64,000 nucleotides of DNA from Pegoplata infirma (GCA_963921195.1 OY992538.1:1178001-1242000); one strand, 5' to 3'. Numbered from the stretch's first letter, positions 23,101 through 38,100 are shown. Numbers and translations: made by a program. The notes: generated from the sequence alone by a model not told the origin.

Positions 23101-26100
23101 TTCGACTTAGCTGGAGAGAAGTCAAATCAATAGTTCCTAATAGATCCGAATGGAAGAATCTTGTTACGGCCCTATGTTCCTCTTAGGAACAACAGGAACT
23201 AATAATAAAAATAAAAAGATTTTCTTTAAAAGCGCATAGTCTGATATAGGATTTAGGACGTTTTGTGCTTGATTAAGTTTAAAAAATTGCTTTACATGTG
23301 ATCCTAGACCTACATATAGAGTGCGAATAGAACAAACACGGAACGGGGGACGGATTCCAATTAGAGTGAGAATCACCAAGATTTCCTATTAGAATGAGAA
23401 TCACCACCTCTATTATTTAACACCGGCGACGGCCATCAGTTTTATCTATCAAATCGTAAAAGTGTGTCGATGATTTTTAAATGGTATGACAATATGAATC
23501 ATTTTATATTGTAGTGCATTAAAATGTTACCTTTCTCATTATTAAAAATCCTACTAAGGCACCAAACATAGACGTAACATGACTTATGGTCTCATAGAAA
23601 GTGAATTCTCTTACAGTCCACTGGAATTTTTCTCGTACAAATAAATAGAATACTGTCATAGCACCGTCCAATACGAAAATGGCCAAAAACATGCTACCAG
23701 TAACCAACAATATAATGCTGCGATCCTTAAAAGGCCTGGCTTTAAAGCACGTAAACCACATTTCCTTGACATGAATATAACTGAATAAGCCAGCCGTCTT
23801 TGTAACTTCATTCTCATTAATTTTTTCTGCTTTAGCATTTTCTAAAACCGGTGGTTTTTCTTCTGTTTTTGTTAAATCAATTTCATGAAACTTGTCATCG
23901 TCCAAAATAGTATTTTTGATTTTCTTATCGTCTCCAGTTGTAGGTTTTGTGAGTATAGTACAGTTCATGGGTATTTCACTGCAATTCACTTGCGTTGGCT
24001 TGGATTCTCCATCTGTTGGCCTCAAGTTTAAACTTTCTGGTACACATAGGGCTATATAAGCAGTCGCTATGCACATTAATATACCCGATATTGAAAATGT
24101 AATCGTTGCATTTGTTGCTGCATACACAAAACTCGAGAGTAAAGAGCCAACCATAAGACCAATCGACAAAAAAGCCTCCAAAGAAATCATTCTAAAAGTT
24201 AAAAACATTAAATTTTAACATCACATTATTTTCCACTTCAAAGTGTAAAAACTATAAGCGTGTTTGTTATCTCGTAAATTCACGAAAACCCCTTGTCGAA
24301 ATTCAGTGTTTTGCTCATAACTTTTGAGCCACTGGACTGATCTCGCTGGATTGCGATACCAACCTGACCAGGGTGCTAATTCTCGGAGTCGATAGCGATC
24401 GAAATTCTACCCGAACGTGCGATTTGCCAATTTTTCTGTATCCCTAAAATTATGATTTGCTGGTACAAGCTTTTATATTTAAGTGTAGTGAGAGAAAAAT
24501 ATAAAAAGCATGTATTTATCAAAGCATAGTTTTAGGCACTGATACAAGTTAAAAAATCGCACGTTCGAGTAGAGTTTCGATCACTATCGATTCCGGGAAT
24601 TAGTCCCCTGGTATATGACCAACATATATGCCAAACTACAGTTGCCTGCGTAAAGTCTTTCAAAAGTTAGCGTCTTTTCAACAGATAGACTAGGGTTTCT
24701 AAATTCCCGGACTTTTTTAATTCCCGGGAAATCGTTTTAAAAAAATCGTATTCCCGGGAATTCCCAGGAATTTTTTAATTAAAACAAATTTTGAACTTTA
24801 CATTGTTATATTACAAATTATGGTCGTATTTTCCAATTTAAAACCATTTTTGATGTATTCTTATGTAAAATAGTTTTACTAACCTCTTAAATATACGTAG
24901 AAAGTTCATAAAATCTATTTTTTTTAGAAATATTGGACCTTATCATAGTTTTACTATTTGCATTGACGTATTTCCACTCCATGCTAAATTGTTCACAATT
25001 CGGAAATACCCGATTTTGCATCAAATGCGGTTTTAATAACTTTTTGGAAAATTTTTCTAATTTTGACTACGCCAACCGTAAGAAAATCATATCTTGAAGA
25101 TATATTTAATTAAACTTTCGAATTATTTAAATTAATTGGTTTAAGGCATTCCGGCCAAAATGAGAACACCAATGTACTATATAGCCATTGTAACGACGTA
25201 TTTTCACTGGTTGCTGGGATAGAACTCGCCAAGGTTCGTTACAAAATATTTTTTATTCACGGCCGATAGATATCAGGCTTTTACTTCATATATGAAATTT
25301 TAAGCTGAAAACCAGGTTTGTTATATATTTTTTAAAATATCGATATTGTTGTTTAAGCACTATAAAGATTGTTTTTCTGAATATAAAATACTAAATTTCG
25401 TGAAGAAGAAATCATTGGAATTTTAGATTAAGAAACTTTTGCCAATTTGCAACCAACATTTGAAGTGAAATTTTGTTTGATTCCGTATTTTGTCACGGAA
25501 TCGATTAAAGAAAAAAAATTATAAGGCCTAAATAATATGCAAGCTGGAGCATATTCTCACTAGTTTTTCTTTAAAAATGTTAGTTCTTTCAAAGTTTTAA
25601 TGTCATTTTTATTAAATCATTTAAGATTGTGTTAAAAATGTGTAAATTAAATATATTTTTATTAAAAAATTAGGGACGAATTCCCGAAATTTCCCGGAGA
25701 AAAAATCCCGGGATTTCAAGAAAAAATTTTCCCGGGAATTCCCGGGAAATTTTTCCCGAATAGAAACCCTAAGACAGACGGACGGATATCGCTAGATCGT
25801 CTTAAAATCGATCGAGGATCATGAATATATATACTTTATGGGGCCCTAGAGCAATATTTCGAGGAGTTACAAACGGAATGACAAACTTATATATCCCTCT
25901 ATCACTAGAGTGGAGGGTATAGTTAAAATTGGTTTACTTGAGTCATTTGGACGAACGAAACTAAAAATTCGCCTTACAGAAACACCACAAAACTTACCTA
26001 TAGGGCCTGGTCTTAGTATCAGTAACATCGGAAATAAAACAAAACGCTGCTACTGAAAACACACAATTACCACCAAGTACAGAATGTGGTATTACAGCCA

Positions 26101-29100
26101 ATATATAATACCAAGGATTTACCGGATAGTACTGAGACAATTCACAAATGATAGCAGCAATCACATATGTACAAGAGAATCCTTTAAAAATTAATAAATT
26201 GAATACTAATTAATTTGTACCTGTGTGTTTCGTAAATACATGTGCGGCTCTAGCAGGTAATATTGGTAGGAATTTTTATACGAAGCCTTGTTCAAATGAC
26301 AATTCGACAATTTGTCAAAAAAAATCTTTCCCTAATATAAATTGATCGAGTCGCACATGGTGGAGTAAGAATTTGTATACCTATCATTGACACCAAAAGC
26401 AATGGCTTGCGACCATAATGATCTGACCATGATCCAATAAAAACACCACATAATGCTGGCACTATACTTTCCAATAGAGTACGTATCATAAATAAATTAG
26501 CCACATAAGGCTGAACTTCAGTTTCAATTTCCTATAATTAAAAAAAAAATTATAATTAAAAAAAAAAAAAAAAAAATGGGGGATAGCGAAAAAAGTATCA
26601 CTTTCGCTCAACGGGGCATTTGATGTGAAATATCTTATTTTAGTGTATTATACATATTAAGAAAAAACGATGCAATCACCTGTAAATAACCGCTAACATT
26701 TTTAGTACCCAATTGCAAGCAGTCACTTTCATTATATTGAAATATGGTTGTACATGCCTGATATATCACTTCATTTTTCATAATGGTGCCTTTTATTAAA
26801 AAAAAAATAGTAGATTAGTTTTGTGGAAGCCAAAAAAAAAACAAGTAAAAGAATATAGTCGGTCTTATATGATACACCAGTGTTTTCCGGAAAATGGGTA
26901 CTAAGTCAAAAAAATTATTAAATCTTTCTTTCGTTAGATATTTTCTTAGTGTAGAAAACACACATAAACCAAATTTGAGTGGAATTGGCCAAAATTTTTA
27001 TTTTTACATGGGAACTAACAATAAGTCCAAAAATGGTCCGATTGTATTCAGATTTGATTAGGGTATAAAATTACACATTAAACACCTACAAACAAAATTT
27101 TAATAAAATATTTCACATTTTCATGAATTTTAAGGGAATTGTGTGAAGGTTAGGTTAGGTTAGGGTGGCGGTGTACGATTTACACCTCGCATAGACCTTT
27201 TGGTCCATAGCGATACCACAAAACTTTTTTTTTTCTATTTCCGCTAGCGTCGCAAGTTAAACACGTTCAAAGTCATTGCGAATCTCTTTAATATTCTAAG
27301 ATCCATTCGCGTTATATCCTCCAAAGTATTAAAGCTTATCTGACCAGTAATCGATCGGCGACTTCTTGCCACCGCTGGACAGTGACAAAGTATGTGTTCT
27401 ATCGTTTCATCCACTCCTGGTGAGCCGCATCTTTTACAACTGGCGTCCGGGATGAGTCTCATATTCTTAGCATGAATGCCGATGAGACAGTGACCAGTTA
27501 TTATTCCCGTCAGAGCCCGACATTCCCTTCTCGTAAGTGATAAAAGGTATTCAGTTTTCCTTTGGTCATAAGTTGGCCATAAAGTTCTGCTGATTTTGCA
27601 TGTTGTTAGTTGTCCCCACTTCCTGTTCGCTACTGCAACATTTATGGAATCCCGTCTTTTTTTGAAGTGTTGGAGCGGTGGTAAAACTAGCACCGTGGTA
27701 CCTACACCATCAGCTCCAAGTTTCGCGAGTTCGTCTGCCCTTTCATTTCCCTGTATTCCGTTGTGTCCTGGTACCCATAATAAATTAACCTGGTTGTGTT
27801 GACACAACGTCTGCAAGTTCTCGTAATAATTGTGTGAATATCGGGAGGGTTTGCACTTTCACCACACTGCACAGTGTAACATTTAGCCAATCTTATTGAC
27901 TTAAAATTCGGTTTACATGTTCGTTTTGACTTCGAAAAAACCATTATGAAAAATATGGGAAGCCAATTATGGGCCACGCCCACTTTTTTAAAAATTTGTA
28001 ATTTTAGTTATAATTTCTTTAAATTTGGTATATATACCATACCACATTTATATGTATAGGGTGACCATTTTTTTCTGAACTCAAATCAGTACGCCCAAGT
28101 TTTTGTTTTTTCCAGAAAAAACACTCAAATACAAAATACAAAAATTTCTTTTTTCGATTAAGTTCTGATAACGCTTCCTTTTAGAAAACTTTCCACATGT
28201 TTTTCTAATAACCTTGATGCGCTTTTTCCGATCAATTCTGATGATATTACCTCATCAAATCATTTCAATTCATGCAATTACATTATCTTTTAAATAGCCC
28301 TTAGCGCTTTTTCCGATAAATTCTGATGACATTACCTCATCGAATCATTTGGACATATGCACTTGCATCATCTTTTTAAAAATATAAAAAACAAATCATC
28401 CCATGAATTTTTCGTTATAGAAAACATGAAAGATTCTGTGCACCTTTTCATATAAATGTATGAAGATCAAAATAACCTCATGTTCAGATACATTTTTGCG
28501 TTAAAGAACCTCTTGATTCACGAACTCTAATCTCATTAGATTAATTCATTATAAATTATTTCATTGTCAGACTTAAGTTATAAAAAACTACTCTGACGAC
28601 TTATTATATGGAAATTTAAGTTTTTGTATAGAATATTCGAATAAAATTACTTTTTATGTTGAATTGTTCAAAAATCAGTACAATCAGTACATATTTCAAA
28701 AAATCAGTACTAATCAGTACAACGTGTTTTGATCAGTACACGTGACCAAAAATCAGTACATGTACTGATCAAATCAGTACGAATGGTCAGCCTATATATT
28801 TATATAATCTCAATGACTGTAGAAATAATATATCAAAAAAATGGGCAGTCAGACAACTGCCACGCCCACTTTTTAAAAATATGTTTAATAAATATGTAAA
28901 AACAAGGTTTTCATTTCGCCCCAATGTATTCGGGGTCGCAGACGGTCTCAAAAGTTAGCCGTTGAAATAAGTACTATGAATATTGGGCAATATGTCTAAA
29001 AAAGTCCGGCGACCAATGCGGACCAAAAACAAAAGTTCTATTCCATAAAAAAAATAAATATATAATTTTCTTTTCAAAAATTTGTATTACGTTAAAAATT

Positions 29101-32100
29101 TAATAAAAAATATATATATTTTTTTTTTTTTAATAAAAGAAAAACGTAATTTAAAACATTTAAATATCCTTTAAAATTACCAAAAAAGAGTGAATAAATA
29201 TCTCTTTTTGTAAAAAGTTACAACCGTTTAAACTCGACTTATTTAATGCAAAATAATGTACACTAATTACAGGATTTTAAAAGATGCAACTGAATGCACC
29301 CACCTTTTAATAACTAGCAGAATTATCGTTCTTATATGATTATTTGCGTGCTTTTAGGAATGTTTTATAATACATACAAGCAAACCATGAAAATCGGGAA
29401 ACATTTGTTTATTTTTGTCGTGCTAGATTGCCCAAATGTGGCACTGTGCACTGTGGTACGTGCTGACCATAGAAAAGATTAGAAGGTACGCAGTGTTGTA
29501 TTTGATGTATTTTCCAATATGGTGGTAAAATGCTTGTTCTTCCTCATCTCACACGTATTTAATATCAAATTAGATTCTTTGTTTATAAAAAATGGAATTT
29601 GCCTTTCATTTAATTAAATTTATTATTTATTTTGCTTTATTCAACGTTTTTTTTAAAGAAAATACGCACTATTGATAGTTTAAAAACTTTTTATTTCTCT
29701 TTTGTTGTTTGCTTTGTTGTTGTTCCTCTTTATGTTGCATTGTTTTTATTAAACGTCAAAAGTTACATAATGTGCTGTCACTAATACTTATTCAAGCGAA
29801 ATACGACTGTTTCATTTCTATTTTTTCTATGGTGCTGACATATGAAACTACCTGAAATATTGGCCATAGATCCACCTTCAAGCATACCAATAGACTCAAA
29901 ATCACTTTTTGAATAGATTTGGACGAAATTGACTAAATAACAAAGCCTATCAAATTAAAAAAAAAATGATATTCTCTTTTTATTTAGCTTATAGCCTGTT
30001 ACTGTATCAATATTAGGGCGGGTCGATTTTTTTTGTCAAAAATCGTATAGCAAAAACATAATCTACAAGAAATTCTAAGAACATTTCCCAAAGAAACCAT
30101 GTTTCTAAAATCAAACCCTATACCGCGCCTAACGACATAAAGATTTGTCCGTCCGTCCTTTTTTCATAAGCAAAACATAGAACTTGACTATTTTTTTGTG
30201 TTTGTGTTAATTTTTGGGCTTTGGTGTGCTCTGAGGTATATAGTAAAATTTTATTGGCAACATTTTTGTAGAACATTTCATCCCCACCCTCCCCCTCTTT
30301 AGGGGTGTTTTTTGCAATTTGTTAGAATAGAGCCAAAAAATACCGTTATGAAAGGGAGTTAGAAGGTTAATATGTTTTACAAAAATATTTGCCATAATAT
30401 TTTCTACAAAGTTGCTGAACATACCCTACACCTCAGATGTAAAGAAAACATAGTTTTATATACCGATATGCTGCAAGAACATATCCAGAGACAATGTTTT
30501 ACTAATTGCCGCTGTATATAATTCGAACAATTTTTGGGATTATGACCGGCAAGTATATTAGACATAATCCCTGAAATGGAAAAATAAATATTTTAATTAA
30601 AACGCCACAGACGAAAAATTATAATAAGAAATTTTAACAATAAACCGCTGCTTTTATCATTAATCAATGATAATTTTATTCCATTATTTATTTTATATTG
30701 GGCTGCATTATATTAACATTTAGCGTGATACTCTGAAAGTAAGTGCAGGGGTTGTGGGTTCGATTCCTGGTGCAGCGGATTTTTCTTACAAGGGAAGTAT
30801 CTCAACCCTTATGAACCGATTTGCCTGAAACTTGAAATATACATAAAAGATACGATGTTAAGGTTGAGGTGTCTCGGCGTATCGGCCATATCAGTGTTTT
30901 AAAATTTCTTTGTCCCCTTATGAAACAATGTGGACCTCCGGGAAAATTTCGATAACTCCCGAACTAACCGGAATATCCGCTAGTGCAAAGATAAGTGTCG
31001 ACTTAAATTTAATAAAGATTATTTCATATTCATATGGACATTGTAGGTATATGTCATCATATAAATACCCCCCAAAATTTGCACATTTTCATGAAAAAAG
31101 TGTTTAAAGAAGCCCAACTTTTACAAGGTTATACCACCGATGGGCATTAAAAAACCTTTCTTCTCATATGTGAACATCATATAGTTTCTTAGAAAGAAAT
31201 GACTGAAAAATCCAAAAAACTATTTTTTCGCCATTTTTTACCCATGTTTTGAACCCCTAAATCCCCGATATGGCCGATAAACCGAGACACCCCAACCTTA
31301 GAATTGGGTTCCTTGTTAGTAAATAAAAGTATGAAATTGAGGATCATCAAAAAAAAAACACAGATGCTTTTGTGGGATGAAATTGGAAAGTTGCATAACG
31401 GAGAGGAAAAAAGCTGTGTTCGATAAAAAATTTTGATAACTGAATATTTTTTTTCAATCAGTATTTGATTTATTTTGAGTAAATTTTTTTTTTTTAATTT
31501 TTGTAAAAAAAAAAAAAAAATTCGGGTGTAAATTTTTTTGAGTGTAATTTTTTTTTGAGTGTAATATTTTTTTTTTTAGTTTTTTGGAGTGACAAAAATA
31601 GTTTCTAAAATATTTTTTTTTTTGTCTACCATTCCCTTTCAAAGCGTGTTTACCGTTTTTTCAACACGGGAGTTCTGGTTAAAACTCATCTGAAATTTCC
31701 CATTTTGCTAATAACTTATGAACCACTGGACAGATTTCGCTGAAATTTAGTATTAATCTGACCGAAAGTATACCAAATATATACGCCACGCTTCAGCAGC
31801 TTGCCGTATATATTTTTCATTCTTCCGCTAACATTTGAAAGTTAGCGTGTTTCACACAGACAGAAAGACAGACGGACGGACGGATTTTCATGTCGTTAGG
31901 CGCGGTATAGGGTTTGATTTTAGACCAATGGTTTCTTCGGAAAAGTTTCTTAGAATTTCTTGTAGATTTTGTTTTTGCTATACGATTTTTCAGTTTTTTT
32001 CGATCCATACAAATCGACCCGCCCTAATCAATATACTGTACATTTTTAAAAACATTTTCTGTATAAATGTTTTAGAACGCAATTGAGAACAGGTTATAAA

Positions 32101-35100
32101 ATGAGCCTTATATTTATATTATAAATGACATGCTTTCGTATTTAACTGGTAAGGGCTAATTCACACTTGAGGTGAAATCTCGTTCAAACGAGATTTCGAT
32201 CATATGGTACTGTATCATTTTATACACAACCATATGATTGAAATCTCGTTCGAACGAAATTTCACCTCAGGTGTGAATTGGGTGTAAATGTAATTGTGTA
32301 TTCATAACTCCAAATAATGACGAATCGGTAAATTTTTACTACAAGTTCCAATACAAACCACCCTCTCAATATTCACATAATGTGGCACTTGCTGTTTTGA
32401 AGTGTTCAAGAGTTACGTGTTTCAAGAGTTCAAGAGTTCTGTGTCCATTAGACCACCCAAATTTGCAAAAGTATTTTTTTTTTCGCTCCACCGGCAGTTT
32501 CTGATAGATTGGCCATAAAAAAATAATATCTATGCAAGAACTGCATCTCTCGGTTGCATACAAGCCAGTCGATTTGAACTTTTGACCCTAAAAGTGTCCT
32601 AAAAACATTACAAAGCTTTTAAGTGCCATAGCTCCTAAAATTTTCGTTTTTCCAAAAAATGCTACATAAGTTTTTTTTTTTTTTGCAGAATAAGAAAGAA
32701 AACATTTCCTTCATACAAATTTTTAGCGTAAGTCTTAGACATAGTGGTGTTTTTAGCGGTTAAAGTAAAAATTTAGGTGAAGACTTCATTTAAAACGACC
32801 CTCGTTAAAATTTGGACGGAAACTTAAATAATCGGTGTCCATTATTTTGTAGAGTAAGATCTGTAGTTTTCATAAACCAATTACATTGGAATTTATATGG
32901 GTAATTTCATTACAGAAAAGTCCAAAGCTGACTTCGAAGTTTCGATTTTCCAAATGTTGTATACAAATTTGTGAAATTACTTTATTTTAAACGACCCTCG
33001 TTAAAGTTTTAAGGGATACAATCGGTTTTCATGATTTTGAAGAGTTTGTTATTAAAAAAAATATTTTACTCCACAAAATAAAAAATCAACTTGTTTTATG
33101 TGGTCATGTGGTCAACTCTTGAAGCGGAATATGAATTCTTATGATTTTTCAAATTTTTTCAGATTTTTGGAAGGTCAGGATTAACACGCTCAAATCGATT
33201 TCATTCAAAAAATAGGTTATGCAACATATTTTTTTTTATATTTTTTATTTGGTTTTTTATATTTTTTTTAACATTTCTACTAAAGTGACAATTTTTTTAC
33301 TTTTAAGGTAATCTTACAATTAGTGACCCTTGAACTTATAATTTTGAATGCGAATATTTTTTTTACAAAACTGGAAACATTTAGAAGAAATGTTTCCAGT
33401 TTTGTAAAAAAATCACTATAGAAAAAAAAAAATATGTTTCATAACCTCATTTTTTGGATAAAATCAGTTTGAGCGAGTTGATCCCGACCTTCCAAAAATC
33501 TCAAAAAAATCTAAAAAATCTTTTAGGCCATAAGAATTCAAATTCCGCTTCAAGAGTTGCAAAAATACAAAAGACGTTTTTGGTGAAACTCCCTAGTGAT
33601 CATAGTCCTGTTGGTAATATAAGGCTAAGTACACACTACATGAACTTACCATGGGGTCATTCTTAGTGAAATCAATCATGAATATTTTTGCCCCCTCCGA
33701 TATTGATGAAATTTGGTTAAGTTCTTACACTACATAAAAAACTAACAAATGCAAAATACGGAGGGTCAAAACTTCCCCAAAAAGCTCCCAGTCGCGACAG
33801 TTTGCTCCTTAAAAACTTAATATCGTGGGTTAAATTATAGCTAGAGATCCCATTTTTGATTTTTTAAAGCTCATAACATGCTCAACAAGACCTACCATAA
33901 CCAACAAATTTTCGAAAAAATAAGGGTTACCTCCCTAATTTTAAGGTCGTGATAAAGGGAGGAAGAAATGGGGAGGATGTATCCCCCGATTAGTTTTTTA
34001 CTTGGTAGTCTTATAGAGAAAGTCCTATAGAATATATCCTAAAATATTTATGTTGGGACAACAATGGGATCGCTCAAAAAAAAAAAAAAAATTCTTATCA
34101 TAAGTTCTACTGTAGCTACAGAGCCCATTTTTGTTTTGTTTTAAAGTTCATAATACGCTACCATAACCAAAAAGTTTTTCAAAAAAAGGAAGGGGTGCCC
34201 CCCGTATTTAAAGGTCTTGGCAAAGGGTTTTTGTTACTTGATATTCTCAGATTGTAAGTCCTTCGGAACATATCCTAAAATTTTTATGTTGGGACAACAA
34301 TGGCATCCACCAAAATCAAAATTTTTCACAATTTCCCCCAAAATCGCCAAATCGCGACACTCTTGCACATTACAAATTTAATATCGTGGGTTCTATTGTA
34401 GCTAAAGAGTCCATTTTTGTCTTGTTTTAAAGCTCTTAATATGCCCAACAATATTACTATCACCAAAAAAAATTAAAAAAAAAAATGAGGAGTGCTTCTT
34501 GTAATAAATGATCGTGGCAAAGGGCGAGGGAAATCGGGGGGATAGTATCCCCCAATTTTTTTAACTTGGAAATTTTTATCTTCGGGCAATATTGGGAGGC
34601 GCAAGAGTGTCGCGATTTGTTTATTTTGGGGGAAATTGTGAAACATTTTGATTTTGAGCGATTCCATTGTTGTCCCATAAAAAAATTATAGGATATATTC
34701 ATTAGGACTTACACTATGAGAAAACCAAGTAAAAAAAATCGGTGGATACTATTCCCCATTTCCTCCTCCCTTTGCCACGACCTTTAAATAAGGGACACCC
34801 CTTATTTTTTTTGGAAAATTTATTGGCTATGGTAGGTCTTGTATACAGGCCCGGATTACCCTTAAGGCAAAGTAGGCAACTGCCCGCTGATGCGGGGCCA
34901 GCTAGGGGCCCACGGGGCCCCTAGTTTTATTTATTTTTTTATTTTTAATTATTACTTACAAGGGAAGTATCTCAACCCTTATGAACCGATTTGCCTGAAA
35001 CTTATAATATATATAAAAGAGACGATTTTAAGGTTGGGGTGTCTCGGCTTTTCGGCCATATCAGAGTTTTAAAATTTCGTTGTCCCCTTATGAAACAAAG

Positions 35101-38100
35101 TGGACCTTCGGGAAAATTTCGATAACTCCCGAACTAATAGGAATATCCTCTAGGGCAAAAATACGTGTCGACTTAAATTTAATAAATATTATTTCGTATT
35201 CATATGGCCATCGTAGGTCTATGTCTTCATGAAAATACCCCCCAAAATTTACAAAAAAAATTTTCGTGAAAAAAGTATTTAAGAAAGCCGTACTTTTACA
35301 AGGTTGTGCCACCGTTGGATAGGCATTAAAAAAACCTTTCTTCTCATACGTAAACATCATATAGTTTCTTAGAAAGAAATGGCTGAAAAGTCCAAAAAAC
35401 TTTTTTTTCGCCATTTTTTGACCCATGTTTTGAACCCTCAAATCCCCGATATGGCCGATAAGCCCAGACACCCCAACCTTAGAATTGTCCCTTTTATATA
35501 TATTTTACGTTTCATGCAAATCGGTTCATATGGGTTGAGATACTTCCCTTGTTAGTAAAAAAATGGGTCCACGTATTTCTTGGACTGAAAATTTTACTTG
35601 GTAAAAAATACCAGTGTAAACATGGAAGAACAAATAGGGAAATGCTAACAATTATTCTTTTCACAGCGATTAGTATTTTGTTGGTACAATTTTCAAAGAA
35701 GAAAAGCTAGGGGCCCCTAGCTTTTAAATTAATTTTATTTTTTTTTTTATTTTGTTTTATTTTATTTTTTTTTTATTTTTATTTTATTTCATTGTATTTT
35801 ATTTTATTATTTTTTTTATTTGTTTATTTTATTTGTTTAATTTATTGGTTTAACCGAAAAGAGGTAAAAATTACCTTCGTGTCGTGGTAGCATAACAGAT
35901 CAAGGCCTCTGGTGGAATCGAACACTGTTTCCATTTTATCCCTTTTTTGAGTTCTCTTATGCGTTTTTGGCCTTCTTAGAAGCAATTTTTTAAAATACTT
36001 TTTCTTAATAAAGGCTTTCAGGAAATGAAACATTACTTCTAAGAAGGTCAAAAAAGGAAAAGAGAATTCCAGAAAGGGGTTAACTATTCACAAAAAATCA
36101 GCGTAGTTTAGAAAAAATTTACATTGTGCTTGGAAAATTTGTGTTTTTTTATTTTTTTGGAATTATAAAAAATCTGAAGGGGCCCCTAGACATGCGTTGC
36201 CTAGGGGCCCCGACATGGCTAATCCGGCCCTGCTTGTATAGCGTATTATGAGCCTTAAAACAAAACTAAAATGGGGTCTGTAGCTACAATATAACTTATG
36301 ATATTAATTTTTAAGGTGCAAGAGTGTTGTGATTTAGACATTTTGGGGGAAATTCTGAATAATTTTGATTTTGAGCTATCCCATTGTTGTCCAAACATAA
36401 AAATTTTAGGATATGCTATATTCTTTAAGACTTTCTCTATAAGATTACCAAGTAAAAAAAAAAATCGGGGGAAACCATCCTCCCCATTTCGACCTTCCTT
36501 TATCACGACCTTAAAATAAGGGAGGTAGACTTTATTTTTTTCGAAATTTTTTTGGTTATGGCAGATCTTGTAGAGCATATTACACTGTGCAACAAAAAAA
36601 ATGAGCCTCAATGTCTTCAACGCCATATGAAAGTAGACCATCAAATGGACAAAATCACCAAAGGGTTTTGCAAAGTCAGTTCGGATTTCTTTTTTATAGC
36701 CCACTGAAGTTTTCATTTTTTTTATCAAAGGCGTTTGGAAAATGTCAAAAATACTATAGTAAAAACACATCTGAGCTTCAAAATATGGTTTGATGTCTTC
36801 AGTGAAATTGTATGGCGGTTCTTTTCTAAGAACATTTTAACCCTATAACTGCCATTTAAGGGTCCTTTTTTAAAAACTAAACACAGAAGTCTAATAAAAC
36901 GTCCATTTAAAGGGTTAAAATGTTCTACAAATATTTTCCTCATAAAATTTCACTAGGGGCTGTCAAATGGTCAAAGTTTGTGCGACATGCGCAAAATGCT
37001 TAAAAAGGGTCAAGTATTAACAATCAATGTTTGTTACTCTTTTTTACCAAAGCAGTGTTAACAAATATCGACAAAAAAGAGTGCAAATATACTTTTGAGC
37101 TTAAAATGACGATCTGATGTGTTTTATAAAATTTTATGACGATTTTTTTCTTTGACCAAATTAACCCTCTCCCTCAGAAAATATTTGTAGAACATTTTAA
37201 TCCTCTAACTGCCTTTTTATAGACTTTTTTGTATTTCTTTTAAAAAAGGGCAAAAATGACCCCTTAAAGTCAAAGAAAATAATCATCATAAAATTTTAAA
37301 ACACACATCAAAACATCATTTTTAGCTCAAAAGTATATTTGCACTGTTTTTTCTCGATATTTTTTAACACCGCTTTGATAAAAAAAATGTAACAAACATT
37401 GATTGTTTATACTTGACCCTTTTTAAGCATTTTGCGCATATCGCGCAAACTTAGAACATTTGACAACCCCTAGTGAAATTTTATGAGGAAAATATTTGTA
37501 GAACATTTTAACCCTCTAAACGGACGTTTTATTAGACTTCTGTGTTTAGTTGTTGAAAAAGGACTAAAACGATCCCTTAAGTGGCAGTTAGAGGGTTAAA
37601 ATGTTCTAAGAAAAGAACCGCCATACAATTTCACTGTCGACACTAAACCATATTTTGAAGCTTTTTATTATAGTATTTTTGACATTTTCCAAACGCCTTT
37701 GAAAAAAATATGAAAACTTCAGTGGGCTATAAAAAAGAAATCCGAACTGACTTTGCAAAACCCTTTGGTGATTTTGTCCATTTGATGGTCTACTTTCATA
37801 TGGCGTTGAAGGCATTGAGGCTCAAAGCGATGACCCAAAATTTGTTGCACAGTGTTATGGGAAAATTTTGACCCTCCGTATTTTCGGCCACTGATTAGTT
37901 AGAGGGCTGAAAATAAGTGTGCGTCAGTTTATCACTTACAAGGGAAGTATCTCAACCCTTATGAACCGATTTGCTTGAAACTTGAAATATATATCAAAGA
38001 GACAATTCTAAGGTTGGGGTGTCTCGACTTATCGGCCATATCGGGGATTTAGGGGTTCAAAACATGGGTCAAAAAATGGCGAAAAAATCGTTGTCTGGAT

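Larger units (their letters stand above)
17357..23200 (+). pseudogene. Decayed RTE-like LINE, split by two hAT-like insertions
   Basis: A non-LTR retrotransposon with an apurinic-type endonuclease and reverse transcriptase, dead by frameshifts. The pieces are 17357-18131, 19364-20643 and 21919-23200. An ATG at 17849 opens the protein (GIWNVRT, GISEMRW). The endonuclease motifs MGDFNAQVG and SDHH follow. The reverse transcriptase has [20 protein letters not shown] and [10 protein letters not shown], and the C-terminal region has WIGHTLRK and GRPAHTW. Frame breaks lie near 18060, 19690, 20390, 22650 and 23037, and a short coding segment is missing near 22020. It stops at 23184-23186 before an (AATAATAAA)-type tail. 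About 490 bp of GC-richer 5' leader precedes the ATG. It is antisense to gene 2 in intron 5 and belongs to a different family from the 40.4 kb copy. Confidence 0.85.
30014..32026. mobile_element. 2.0-kb hAT-like element with ~150-bp terminal repeats
   Basis: Ends TAGGGCGGGTCGATTT are inverted repeats that stay alignable for about 150 bp (both contain CAAACCCTATACCGCGCCTA). A perfect 8-bp duplication ATCAATAT lies at 30006-30013 and 32027-32034. The interior holds INE-1-like text (GACGGACGGACGGA near 31870), a tRNA-like segment and a foldback copy (30785-31320). No transposase. Confidence 0.85.
34846..36232. mobile_element. hAT-like element with CAGGSCCGGATTA ends
   Basis: Ends CAGGCCCGGATTA and, inverted, CAGGGCCGGATTA carry a perfect 8-bp duplication CTTGTATA (34838-34845, 36233-36240). 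Subterminal GGGGCCCCTAG blocks are inverted. The cargo is a foldback copy (34954-35555) and a SINE fragment (about 35865-35925). 1387 bp, no transposase. Confidence 0.88.

Noticed and set aside
30430..30585. Candidate minus-strand exon (AG acceptor, short frame) considered as gene 2 exon 1
   Set aside because: The translation has no SLC46-like features and lies within a hAT-like element; the exon at 51120-51243 fits in sequence and phase.
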